Positions 12,361 to 24,387 are shown, counted from the first letter of the stretch. The stretch: DNA of 64,000 nt from Brugia malayi (GCF_000002995.4 NW_025062475.1:14354687-14418686); one strand, 5' to 3'. Numbers and translations are program-made. The notes: a model not told the origin generated them from the sequence alone.

Positions 12361-14977
12361 ATGCAGCTGTATTTGCTGTTAGGACTTGTTTGCTTTTCGG
12401 CAGTCAGTGCTAAAATATATTTCAAGGAAGAGTTTTCGGGTAAGTTCAAATATTTATCAAAGAATTTTGACACGATAATTTCAATTTTTTGTGTGAATTA
12501 GATTAGTTAAATGATGGGAGCAAAAAAAAAAAAAGTCGAAAAATTTGATTATAGTGTAAATGACTGAGTTCCTTGATTCTTCTTCTGATCAAAGCATAAG
12601 AAGTGGGTTGAAGGTAATTTGTCACTAACAGGCTGTTGTTACTGTTACAGCAGAATGATTTGTAATCTTTTTTTATTTTCTTATTTTCAGATGATGACTG
12701 GGAAAAAAGATGGATAAAATCAAAACATAAGGATGATTTCGGCAAATGGGAAATATCGCATGGAAAATTTTACGGTGACGCTGTGAAAGACAGAGGTCTT
12801 AAGACTGCACAGGTTACTTTTTTCTTAATTGCAATCGTTCGTAATCAAATATCTGTCGTTGTACACTTTCATTACAAGCAATTATTGAAGTTGTGTAATG
12901 CTTGCTTGAAGAGATGTATTTAATCTTTTAATGTATTGCAGGATGCAAAGTTTTATTCGATTGGTGCAAAATTTGAGAAGGGTTTTTCAAACAAGGGTAA
13001 ATCACTGGTTGTCCAATTTAGCGTTAAGCACGAACAAGACATCGACTGTGGCGGTGGCTACATTAAGGTAAAATTCATTGTGAAAAACGGTTTCTATTTT
13101 GTTTGCTTTGTGACTGCAAAACAATATTTGACAACGAATGCAATAACTTATTTTGCCTATTTGAATAAATTAGGACTTTTTTTTAGTAGAAGGTCTTTTC
13201 CTCTCCTTATTTATCGTGTGAGATGGAGTTTAACACTTTAAATTGCATCAGTTTTCCTCGATGATAACACAATTTGATGTTGATGTCGCACAGGAAACTT
13301 TATAGTTGACATCAGGAAGTGTTTCCTGTTCGAATTTGTCACACTGGACTTCAGTTGTTATTTAGAATAAATTTTTTTTATCAACTCTGAAGTCTTATAA
13401 CCTTGTTTTTTAGCTGATGGCATCAGATGTAAACCTAGAAGATTTCCATGGCGAAACTCCTTATCATATTATGTTCGGTCCGGACATTTGTGGACCTGGA
13501 ACAAAGAAAGTTCATGTCATATTCCATTACAAGGGTAGGAATCACATGATCAAGAAAGACATCCGATGCAAGGTTGTATATTCTAATAAATATTTTTATT
13601 TCCAAGTTGTCTATGCTTTTTCTGGAGCTATCGGTAGTTTTATTATACATCGATATCCATTTGAGAAGCTATATCAATCCTTCTCGCGTATCTACCCGTT
13701 CGGTTTCGATACATGTTCGGGTTCGTCCGAGATAAACATGCAATTTTACTTTAACTTTTTTTACTGTTTTATGTATTCAGTCTGTCATTTATTTATTACT
13801 GCAGGATGACGTCTTCACGCATCTTTACACATTGATTGTGAATTCTGATAACACTTACGAAGTACAAATTAATGGCGAAAAGGTTGAGTCTGGTGAGCTG
13901 GAAGCCGATTGGGACTTTCTTCCTCCGAAGAAGATTAAGGTCATCATTCCCTCAGTTCTTGTTTAAATTCAATTTAAATTGATATGAGCATGGTCTCTAC
14001 TTATTTAATGAGATGTATGATAAAATAGGTATATTCAGGATCCGGACGCAAAGAAACCGGAAGATTGGGATGAGCGAGAATATATTGATGACGAGGATGA
14101 CAAGAAGCCCGAAGACTGGGACAAGCCGGAACATATTCCTGATCCGGACGCCAAAAAACCGGAAGACTGGGATGATGAAATGGATGGAGAGTGGGAACCA
14201 CCAATGGTTGATAATCCGGAATATAAAGGAGAATGGAAGCCGAAGCAGAAGAAAAATCCTGCATACAAGGTGAAATTATAATTTTATTATAGTTTTCCTG
14301 TTTGATTTCCAGATGCTGTAACTAGTGCAGCGTATCATATCTTTATTTTTTGAGCTTATATGTTTCTTTTTTCAGGGCAAATGGATTCATCCGGAAATCG
14401 ATAATCCAGACTACACCCCAGATGATGATTTGTACCTTTATGGGGATATTGGAGCAGTTGGCTTTGATTTGTGGCAAGTAAAATCAGGAACCATTTTCGA
14501 TGACGTCATTGTAACAGACAGTGTGGAGGAAGCCAAGGTATGGTTTCGTGTATATTTTCTAAAATATATTTTTAGTTTCTTTCAAGGTAGTTCTGTTGAT
14601 ATTAGCTTTTTATTTTATTTTTTCTTGAGGATGCGGTAGTCCAAAGAGGCCATCGATTTTTGAAGTTACACATCTGTTTCAACTGGGCTATTTGCAGAAG
14701 TTTGGTGAAAAAACATTGAAAAAAACTAAGGAAGGTGAGAAGAAGATGAAAGAAAAGCAAGACGAAGAGGAAGAGAAGAAGAGAAAGGAAGAAGAGGAGA
14801 AAAAGAAAGAAGAAGAAAAAGAAGAAGAAGATAAGGAAGAAGAAGAAAAAGAAGAAGACGAAAAGAAAAAAGTAAGTTGATGTTATGTTTGCATACTTTT
14901 TTTATGTAAAATTTAGGAAATAAACATTTTCTACCATCATAATTTTTCAGGATGATGAAACACACGAAGAGCTGTAA
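12361..14977 (+). CDS. crt-1: Calreticulin (ER Ca2+-binding lectin chaperone), copy 1, 404 residues
   Basis: ER lumenal chaperone binding monoglucosylated glycoproteins and storing Ca2+. Nine exons in phase: 12361-12439, 12691-12812, 12942-13067, 13414-13572, 13805-13939, 14039-14269, 14376-14537, 14698-14871 and 14951-14977. Residues 1-17 form a signal peptide ([17 protein letters not shown]). The N-domain has both calreticulin signatures ([24 protein letters not shown]), including the disulfide cysteines and lectin-site Tyr/Lys, and a third Cys in DIRCK. The P-domain (about 208-300) has three PDxKKPEDWD-type repeats and three GxWxPxxxxNPxYKG-type repeats. [10 protein letters not shown] follows. 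The C-domain (exon 8) is almost entirely Glu/Lys. The protein ends HEEL, a KDEL-type retrieval signal. It resembles the filarial RAL-1 antigen family (recalled, not searched). AATAAA at 15288-15293 is the likely poly(A) signal. Confidence 0.97.
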
Positions 14978-15287
14978 AGCAATGGATGATATGTACCAAA
15001 GTGATTTTATTGACATGCCAATTGCCATATCGGTTTTCGTGATATCTGGCATTGTTACTTTTTACCACTAGGATCTCCTTGGGAAATTTTACTGAAAATT
15101 GTATTATTTGGGTAGCATTTTAATGCTTCAAAAGTGATGTAGAAAACGACTAAAAGTTTTGGTGCTGGGAATACTGTTATTAATTTATTCATTCAATATT
15201 AATTTTACTCATAATTTGTTGATTCATTATCCTCATTTCTCTCCCTTTTATTTCGCTTCTTGATTTTGTTTATTTGTTCAGATCAGG

Positions 15288-15293
15288 AATAAA
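15288..15293 (+). terminator. Polyadenylation signal of calreticulin 1
   Basis: AATAAA about 310 bp past the stop codon, followed by T-rich sequence. Confidence 0.55.
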
Positions 15294-15348
15294 TATTTTT
15301 ATTCTTTTGAAGTGCTTGAATACAAAATAGATATATTTTCACTTTTCA

Positions 15349-15570
15349 TCAAAATGAACCATTGTTAGAGTTATTTGCCAACTGAATCAGTTTCATGATT
15401 TGAGTAGTGGTAATGACATTTGTGGCTTTCGAATTTTTTTTGGCCAATTCATGCTGCTCTTCAATTTTGCCATTGATTTTTTCATGAAATGAGATGTGTG
15501 TGAAGGTATTATAAGGGAAGAAGTTTAAGGGACGATTCAGTGTAACTGGGATTGGATAAATTGCTGTCAT
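15349..15570 (-). CDS. Possible small antisense ORF between the calreticulin genes, 73 codons
   Basis: Open frame MTAIYPIPVTLNRPLNFF... with composition more protein-like than most chance frames here (mixed Asn/Thr/Lys/Gln/Ile, no homopolymer runs). Upstream on the minus strand an AG acceptor (TATTAG before TCTTTATCC) could extend it. I recognise no domain, and there is no signal peptide or membrane span. It may be chance: it overlaps the region just past the poly(A) signal of calreticulin 1. Confidence 0.25.
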   Translation of the reverse strand: MTAIYPIPVTLNRPLNFFPYNTFTHISFHEKINGKIEEQHELAKKNSKATNVITTTQIMKLIQLANNSNNGSF

Positions 15571-15827
15571 AAAGGATAAAGACTAATACGGAATTAATCC
15601 GGTGATACGTTCGGTTTTACAGATACCTTCGAGAGGATAGGATATGAGATATTGCCTGTAGTGCTTTTGTTTTAATTTAAGCTTTCGTATAAATATATTT
15701 CAGGAGTTAGTGGTTCTGTTTAATAAAGCTAATTGTTGGATTAAGTGAAAGATGAGAGCTGTCCGGTTTATTGACTTAAAAACAGCTGTAATGGACGCTC
15801 ATTAAAGGCTTTAATTCAATGTACCAA

Positions 15828-15854
15828 CCAATGACTGTCGCCTAGATGACGTGG
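15828..15854 (+). promoter_or_regulatory. UPR-type element: CCAAT plus TGACGTGG upstream of calreticulin 2
   Basis: CCAAT at 15828-15832 and TGACGTGG at 15847-15854, ending 74 bp before the ATG at 15929. The same octamer occurs upstream of copy 1, again paired with a CCAAT box (in the other orientation). This suggests ER-stress induction of both copies by ATF6/XBP1-like factors; binding is inferred. Confidence 0.6.
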
Positions 15855-15928
15855 ATCAGTAGAATTTATGCCTATTGTTGAATGTCTAGAAGGATTTAAG
15901 CAACGGTAAGTGAATGAAATTTTAAATT

Positions 15929-18900
15929 ATGGCTTCTCCTCTATCATTTGTGGTGCTTTTATGCATTATCAGTTACGCTAAGAGCAAGATTTATTTCCAA
16001 GAACAATTTAAAGGTTGCAATTAATTTTTCTATCACTTAATTTACTTATAGAATTCTTCTCAACTCTTTTAGTAAAATTAAGCATTGACTAGACTTGACA
16101 GTTTCTGAAATTTTTCTTGACCAGATTTCTCATTTTTCTTTTTCTTTTTAATTTTCTACTGGTAAAAACATCAAAATGTCTGACAAAAAATCTTGAGTAA
16201 TTTCATCGGAAGATAAGGATTAATAATAATTGGTGAAAATTACTTCAAGATATGACATTTGATAATTTTTCATTGTCAAAATTTTTTTTTTAAACCTAAA
16301 GAACTATGAAAGCAAATTAATATTAGGTGGAAAATTTAATAGATCTCAGTTAAGCAAGCTGTATGATAAACAGGAAAAACTGAAGGTTTATTCCCTTGAG
16401 ATGAAATATAACATTATGAAGTTTTCTACTGGAAACTTGGATTATAGCATTTGAATTGGATTGTAAGCTATAATCCTAAAGATTACTTCTTTATTCATTT
16501 TTGAATAGAATTCGAGATGAAATCTGTGATTAGCTTTTTCATGTAACATAAAAAGCTAGATTACTCTAAATCATACATATCGTTTATTTCTTGTTGTATT
16601 TCTTTTTTAATGCTAAGTTTTATTTTTTCATTGCTCAAATATTAGCAGATATTTTTAGACGGAGATGGCTGGAAAAAGCGATGGATATTATCTGAATATC
16701 GAAATGACTACGGAAAATTTAATCTTTCCTACGGTCAATTCTACAATGATCCAGAGGAGGACCTTGGTCTTACTACCACTGAAGTATTTGCTTATGCATT
16801 TAATTATATTATTGCTACTAATAGTAGCAATATTAATAAATAAACAAATAGATATAAATATTTACAGATGTATGAATCATTTGTGTACGTATTTCAGGAT
16901 GTCAAAAATTATGCTATTTCGGCAAAATTTCCAAAATTTTCAAATAAAGATAAACTGCTGATTGTTCAATATGCAACAAAACGATTTACTCTACCTGATG
17001 ATGATTGTGGTGGTCTGTATATAAAGGTATAGTAAGTTTTGTTTACTTTTACGCTTTGATATTCTGGTAAAAGAGGAATGTTGAATGTTTATGAAATCAT
17101 TAATTGTAACGTTGTTCGCATTTTTGGATGTTTTTTGATAGAAATATTACCACAAACATAGGCTATAAATAATTTCGACTTCGGTTTTCTTAAAAAAATT
17201 GTAATGAAGTTGATTAAATAAAAAATTTTCATAACTCTGAAAATTATTAAATAATCTGAAACAATCGAATTATATTGGGATAGTATAATCCGACTATTTT
17301 GTATGTGTATGTAGAGATGAATAGAATTCATATATACAAATTGAAAATAGTATTATTTGAAAACGTAATTGTTTGAGTGTTGATGTGAAATTTTTGAGAA
17401 TACATTTAAATATGCAGTGATAAGAAATATAACAAAAAAGAAAGAAAATCCAATATTTCAGAAAAAACATTTTTTTTTTTTTCATCGTAGAATGAATTTA
17501 TTCCAATTCAGCTAATGAAATCAAACTTGGATCAGAAGCAGTTTAATGGTGAAACTTCATATGAAATTATGTTTGGACCAGATATATGTGGTAAATATAC
17601 ACGAAAAATTCATGCTATATTTCGCTACAAGAATTCCTACTATCATTGCAATTCTTTTTTGCCCATCTTTGTAATTATTTTTATTTTATTTTCATCATAA
17701 GTATAAATTTTAAATTATGTTGTTTGGATTTTTCTTTTAAAAAAAAAAATAAAATCTCACTAAAATTACTAAGAAAGATGAATAGTTATAAAGTAGATAG
17801 AAATTTTAAAATTTGAACTTCAGTTTTATTCAGTCTGAACAAAATTATAATTTTCTTTTAAATTATTATCATGTAATCTTTCCAAATGTTGCATTTATTT
17901 CAGGATGATGAGCTATCTCATGTTTATACTTTAATTTTATATCCAAATAATTCCATTCAAATATTTGCTGATTATGAAGAAAGAATTGGTGGAGATTTGG
18001 AAGATCACTACGATTTTCTTAAGCCGCGGCGAATTATGGTTAGTATTTCGAGCTTTTAAAGTCTTTCACAAATTCTACCAAAATTTTCTTATTTTCTTAC
18101 ATTCTAAATATATAGCTAATGATTTTAAAATTTCTTTTTTTTAAAGTAATTTAAACAGTTCTTATTTCTATTTTTATTTGAGTATTCTTGAGTAATATTT
18201 GATGGCATCGAAAAAAAAAAACACAATTTCAGGATCCAAATGTAAATAAGCCAATTGATTGGGTCGATGAAGAATTCATACCTGATCCAGATGATAAAAA
18301 ACCAGATGATTGGGACCAGCCAGAATTTTTATTAAATTTAGATGTTAAGAAACCAGATGATTGGAATGAGGAATGGGATGGTGAATGGGAACCACCGGGA
18401 ATGATAAATCCGAATTACAAAGGTGAATGGGTACCAAGAGAGATTGCAAATCCAGCATATAAGGTTAATTTTTGAAATTCCAGTGAATTTATTTTCCAAG
18501 TATTTCGTTCCTGTCTTTCTTCCGCTGATAATTGTATGATAATAAAATATCAAAATTATTTGTTTTCGGATTTTGAATATAAGAAGAAATTTAGGGAGAA
18601 TGGATACATCCTAGAATTGATAATCCAGATTATGTATCAGACCCGAATCTTTATTTACACGATGATATCGGTGCAGTTGGAATTGAGATATGGCAAGTAA
18701 ACAGTAGCACAGTCTATGACAATATCATTATAACTGATTCAATTGAAGAAGCTAAGGTAATCTTTAAACAAGATAAAATTAAACAATAAAAAAAGATATG
18801 TATTTTTATGAAAGTTTTCTTCCTTCATGGAAATCACTTTTTTTTTTTTTTCCATTGGAAATCTTTTGAATTCAAAGAGAAAACATTTTAATCATTGTTA

Positions 18901-19527
18901 ATTTCATGTGAACATTCATCATACTTCAGAAATTTGCTGCTCTTACGTTGAATGGTACTAGAAAAGGTGAGGAGAAAATGAAGAAGGAAATCGATGAGAA
19001 ACTTCAACGTGAAGAAGAAAAGAAGAGGAAGGAAGAGGAAGAAGGAGAGGACAAGAAAGAGGAAGAAAATTCGAATGAAGATGAGAGGAAAGAAGAAGAG
19101 ATTAACTTAAATGAAAAACAAAAAATGGTAGAAATAAAAAAAAAGGATGAAGAAAGCGAAAGTAACTTCGATTCAGAAACGAGTCAGAAAGAAAAAGTAG
19201 AATCGAAACTGGAGAATGAAAGGAAGTTGAGAAAAGATGAAGAAAACGAGCTAAGCGAGGATAAGAGAGAAAGGAATTCGAACCAAAGTATGGATGAAAA
19301 TGAGGAATGGAAAGATGATGTAGATTTATCTTTCAAAGTAAGAACTTATAAATTTTTTAAAGTCCTAGTTGACTATTGATTGCTTGTTGATCTTCGATTC
19401 GTTGCTAGAATGAGATGACTTCAAAGTGAAAAAATTAATGGTTTAAAATAACAATGTGAAAACTTTTTGGCTAAATTTTGTATCATTTCAGTCAAAAGAA
19501 GGAAGAATAAAGAAAGAAGAACTATAA
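15929..19527 (+). CDS. Diverged calreticulin paralogue, copy 2, 489 residues
   Basis: Nine exons: 15929-16013, 16659-16783, 16898-17026, 17512-17670, 17904-18038, 18233-18463, 18595-18756, 18930-19337 and 19492-19527. Exons 4-7 have the same lengths as in copy 1 (159, 135, 231, 162 nt) and all phases match. Signal peptide at residues 1 to about 20 (MASPLSFVVLLCIISYAKS). The N-domain keeps DDCGGLYIK and IMFGPDICG, so both disulfide cysteines and lectin-site Tyr/Lys remain. The third Cys (DIRCK in copy 1) has no counterpart: the end of exon 4 reads HCNSFLPIF. GFDLWQV becomes GIEIWQV. The P-domain keeps three KPxDW repeats and three GEWxP repeats. Exon 8 encodes 136 residues of Glu/Lys/Asp/Ser/Asn (58 in copy 1). 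The C-terminus is KEEL. Intron 1 is 645 bp. It is intact and likely functional, with a changed C-domain. Confidence 0.93.
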
Positions 19528-21222
19528 ACGGAAGTGATGCTATGCTGATTGGTATAAACATATGAAATGTATGAAATTAAGCATTTAAATTTGAATCAAG
19601 ATAACTTCTTTCTTCTGTTATATAAATAAGAAATTGTTCATTGTTGATTTGTTATTGAGTTTGTTAAAATAAATCAATAAATCAGTTCGTTATCAAAATA
19701 AACTATTATAATTGCAAATTATAATGTAGAATAACAGAAGATCTATCGGTATAGTTTAGGAATAAATTGCAATTGCATCATATAATAAGCCGGTAATAAA
19801 AGTATTATCTTTTATCAGGTCTATGCGAATTATCTATTATTATATCCATCTTTTCATGATCAAAAATTAACAACCGCAATCACTCTTTTTTTTTTCGTAA
19901 CCTTTCAAGAATTGTAAAGATGAATTTTGATTATATTTCAGCAAATTATTGTCAATTTGACTTTACTTAAAGCATCATCAGAATGCTTACATTTAATAGT
20001 AGACAGATAGAGATGATTATGCTTAAACAAAATGAGCCAAGTGATTGCATTTATGATATTGATATTAATCATCGTCGTTTTACTATTGATTATTATTATT
20101 ATATACTATTAAAAATGTTGAGTATATCGGTGAGCAAATATATGTTTAAAAATGTTGAATGTATCGGTAAGCAATAAAAACGTTTTTTTTTTTTTTTTAT
20201 CTTTACTGATCAAACTATTATTAGTTAAAAAGTATTTATGGAGATCTTATGCTAACACAATATGTGTCATTTTGAAATATTCACTGTAACTTACAGTGAT
20301 TTATATTATCATACAAGAAAAATATTACATTAAAGATACATGCATACGCGCAGACGCACATGCACATGCACATGCATATGCATGTTAACAGAATATATGA
20401 AAGATTGAATGAAATATCAAATATATAATAATTTGGAATATAAACGGAAGAAAGCAATGAAAGCTTTTACAAAAATATCAGCAAATATATATATATGCCC
20501 TTAGATGAAAATAAAAAATGAAAAGTAAATAATTAAATTTAAAATTTCCTATCCATTTAAATGATAACTTTTACTTATGATGCTACTATAAGATGATATT
20601 TTCTAGACGAATGCAGTTACTCTTTTTTTTTTTTTTCGAACTTTTCTTTTTCTAAAAAAGAAAATCCAATTTTTAACTATTTGTAATTTCTCAGAATTAT
20701 TAAAAATAAAAAGCCATATGTTATTAAACAAACGATATCAATTTACAAAAAATACTTACTATTAATGAGAAAAATCTGTCCGCAATTTCTTTAAAAAAAA
20801 AAAAATTAAAACAAAACAAAACAAAACAAAAGTAGACACAAATAGTCAATTATGCAATATTTGCAAAATATTATTTCATCATTTTGAAATCAAATTTACT
20901 CATTGAGAAAGAAAATGCTTCGCTTATTATTATGCTTTTTTTTAAAAATATAAAACATTTTTCTCTCCCTCTTTTTTTTTTAAATCTTTTTTTTTTCATC
21001 AAATATATTTCTAAAATAATACACACAAAATAAAAGGGAAAATTCAATTTTCTAATCTTAAAAATGAAAAAAAAAAAGAGAAAGAATGAAAAAGAAAAAG
21101 AAAATTTTGAAAAAAAAAAAAAAAAAAGAAAATAATTTTATAAAACTAACCATAATTTTAAATGTAAATTGAAAGCATTAAGAAGCAATGAAATGTACAT
21201 TATTCTATATACAGCAAATATT
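19528..21222. other. Intergenic region after calreticulin 2
   Basis: Convergent spacer with AATAAA at 19668-19673 (likely poly(A) signal of copy 2), a CACATG hexanucleotide tract at about 20339-20384, and many A/T homopolymers. I see no reading frame that looks real; the 64-codon frame at 19983-20177 is AT-driven. Confidence 0.5.
20339..20384. repeat. (CACATG)n-like short repeat
   Basis: Alternating purine-pyrimidine run of CACATG/CATATG units with GCGCAGACG at its left end. It could adopt Z-like structure but is short. Confidence 0.7.
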
Positions 21223-23831
21223 TTAATCACATTCCATCTGTTCTTCATTATCCTCCGAATCGTAAGCTTTATGTGCTTCACGAAATGCAGTAAATGAGCT
21301 TACAGGAAATAATTTTGGTGCACAATTATTGTTTATCTTTTGTTTATTTGCTATTATATCTGTAAAAATTTGTTTTTATTTTTTATATATAGTAGAAGAA
21401 AAATAAAAAAAAAAAACTTTCATTGTCAGATTTTTATTGTAATTGAATTGTTTATTGCATAAGATAAATCAATCAGATAATATATCATAAATCAATAATT
21501 TAAATTCTTTTTCAACTAATAACATAAATTATTAAAATTATAATTTATGATACTGATAAAATAAATATGTCAATAAAAGAATGCTTTAAAATACTATTGC
21601 AGTTAGTAGATTTGAACTAAATTACTTTTAAAATGAACTAAACCATATCCATTCGGTTTACTTTATTATTATTATTACATAGTACGATGAAATAGTGAAA
21701 AATAATTTTATCAAAAATAGTTCAGTTATCAAAATCCTATTTATGACTGAATTTCATTACAAAAGTTTCATTTTTGGAAATGTTATAAAATAATTTCTTT
21801 TTTTTTAAATTTTATGCATTATATTTAAGTATATAGATTAAAAAAAAGAAAATCAGATAGCATAACTTGTCATCAAGTTTTTTTTTTTTTTGAAAATTAC
21901 TTTAAACTTTCATAGCTATTATAAATTAATTATTGTCTAATAACATGGCATAAAATAAAACATATATGCAATATCAAAAATAAAGGAAGCAAATAATAGT
22001 AACAAATTTTGTAAATATATTTAAAGGATTAGATATTGTTTATGAATGTTTTTATGAATTTTTGGATTAAACAGAATTCAATCTATGCTTCTATTTTAAT
22101 TGTAATATAAATTAATAAACTAAGTATAAAATTAGCAAATTTAAGATTATAATTTCAAAATTAAAATAGAATAAAAATGAAGTAAAAAGAAAAAAAAAAT
22201 GAAACAAAACCTTCAAATTTATTGGATTGCTGTCGATTTGGATCATCATTTCCTCTTTCATTACATATTCTTGTCCATTCTTCAGATAACAATAGCTGTT
22301 GTTGTTGTTGTTGAATGCTAATTGGTTCAGTAAGACTCTAAAAATGTAATTAATCAGTGAATATTGAATTAAAAAAAAAAAAGGAAAATTAAATTATACA
22401 AAAGAGAAACATCAAAAAAAAAGAGAGAATGATACACTTATTGTATATTAATTAAATTAAATTGTCAATTATGATAATAAAATTGCTAATCTAGGCTAAA
22501 ATGATTACCGTGATGGTGTGAGAGATCACAGGATTATCACCACCTGTAGCAGAAGATGAATTTTCATCAAAATCACCGAATCGAAATGGTGTGTGTCGAG
22601 TTGTTTGGGGTAATGAAATTGCAGATGCACCACCGATTGTTGTCTCACTGATACCTGCTGTACTTGCTATGCCATGTTGTGTTAAAAAACTAAAATGTCA
22701 CACTTTTTTTTTTAGCATTAAAATAGCAGAAAAGAAAAGAGAAAAAAAAAAATAAACAAACAAAAATGAGAATATCAAATGAAATATGAATATAATTTAT
22801 GAAATATATCTTCAGTAGATGTTTCTAAAATCTAAATAACAATAAGAATACTTAGACTTTTAAACTGTTTACAAAATCAAACAATATTCATATAACTTAT
22901 TCTGTTATGCTTACAAGTTATCAAATGAAAGATTTTAGTTATGATTGTCAAACAGATGACAAGTTTGACTAGTGAAAGATGAAAAGTTAAATTACTTGCT
23001 ATCATATGTTTAAACTGATATTTCAGAAAGCAAGATAAAAAGAAAAAAAAATGTAAATAAGTAATAAAAGATGCAAAATGATATTTTAAAGTAATAAAAT
23101 ATTATTACTTTAGAGAAATCTTTTAATTTATTTCTAAATTGTCTCATGCCATTTGTTGGATAAATCAAGAAAGAAAGTATCAAAGTAACTTCTGAAATTT
23201 TAAATCGCTTTAAAGAAATAATTACAAATTAATTCTTACACCAATGAAATTAATGAATTCAATAAAAAGAAACCTTTTATTCATACATGATGAAACTGAA
23301 TTTGAACGTTTTCGCTTGCTATGACTGTAATGTGGAATGACACGACTTGAACGCCGTGATACACCACTACCACTACCGCCACCGCCACTACCGCCTAATG
23401 ATGGTCGAAATGATAAGGTTTGTCGTAGCACCTAAAAATATTAACAAGCATTTTCTTTAGATAACAATGAAATTAATCAAAATTAAAAATTATAACTGCA
23501 ATTGAATTGTTGATAATAATCTATTTTAAATGTTTCTTTTTTGATTTTGATTAATAATTCTTTTAATTAACAGGTAAACAAAAATATACAAAAAATGGGA
23601 GAAAAAAAGAGGAAAGAGAGAGAGAGAGAGAGAGAAAGGGAGAGAAAAAAAAATGAAAGATTAACCATAGTATCAAGTGATGTACTCATGCTTAATGGTG
23701 CAGCTCCTAAAATATGGCCACTAGAAGTTGTTATTGAAGTACTACAAGTACTTTCCGTTGAACTTGTAAGCATTTCACCGCTATATGAAGATGATGTAAG
23801 AGTTGTAGCAATTTGTTGTTGTTGTTGTTGC

Positions 23832-23888
<57 letters not shown>

Positions 23889-24387
23889 ATTTCATTTTGA
23901 TTTGATGTTGAAATACATGGAAGAGTTTGTTGTATTTGTCCTAACTGAAAATTTTTAATAAATTATACTTTAATTTTAATGATAAATTGTTAGTACATAT
24001 GTATTATAAAATGAATTTTATTTATTTTATTTCATCAAATATAATAAAAAATTTTATCAAACATATTTAAAAAAAAAAAGAGAGAGAGAGAAATAAATAC
24101 AAATATTTATATGTAAATGAATTAAATAGATAAAGAAATATAGAAGATAGATAAAGAAAAGATTTTTTTTTTTTTTTTTTTTAATATTTAACTAAAGATT
24201 TTTCTAGTGCTTTTTTTTTTATTTTAATATTTATATGTAAATGAATTAATAAAAAACAAATAATAATAATTACCTGACATAGATCAAGTGCAGCAATTGT
24301 GGAACGTTTCTCCATTTCACTAAGACGATTATCATCTGGTCGTAGTACAACATCTTCTACTGCTCGTTTCAAATCACCAATATGCAT
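21223..24387 (-). CDS. Unrecognised polyglutamine-containing protein, six exons, 331 residues
   Basis: Exons 24274-24387, 23666-23944, 23274-23431, 22509-22689, 22211-22337 and 21223-21359 join in phase and end in TAA at 21223-21225. The start MHIGDLKRAVEDVVL is followed by an acidic/basic helical-looking segment ending ALDLCQ. Exon 2 carries 25 consecutive Gln (residues 58-82; 24 CAA and one CAG) and then a Ser/Thr-rich stretch. Exon 3 has a Gly/Ser tract (GGSGGGGSGSG), RRSSR and a basic KRKR cluster (possible NLS). Exon 5 has a second run of six Gln then SEEWTRICNERG; the end is acidic (DSEDNEEQMECD). No enzyme domain, signal peptide or membrane span is seen. It is probably a disordered nuclear regulator, but I do not know the family. 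The exon 3 donor (GTTTCT) is the least certain junction. Confidence 0.72.
23813..23887 (-). repeat. (CAA)n polyglutamine-coding tract, 25 codons
   Basis: Nearly pure CAA with a single CAG at 23831-23833, inside exon 2 of the gene at 21223-24387. High purity suggests length polymorphism. Confidence 0.9.

Larger units (their letters stand above)
14978..15928. other. Spacer between the two calreticulin genes
   Basis: 950 bp containing the 3' UTR of copy 1 (AATAAA at 15288), a possible small antisense frame (separate entry) and the promoter of copy 2 with its UPRE. Confidence 0.6.

Noticed and set aside
13435..13650. Minus-strand frame over calreticulin exon 4, and similar frames at 14001-14268 and 14726-15052
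   Set aside because: Shadows of calreticulin 1 exons on the other strand.
23595..23900. Plus-strand frame with a poly-Cys run
   Set aside because: It is the reverse strand of the polyQ exon; the minus-strand gene has matching splice phases.
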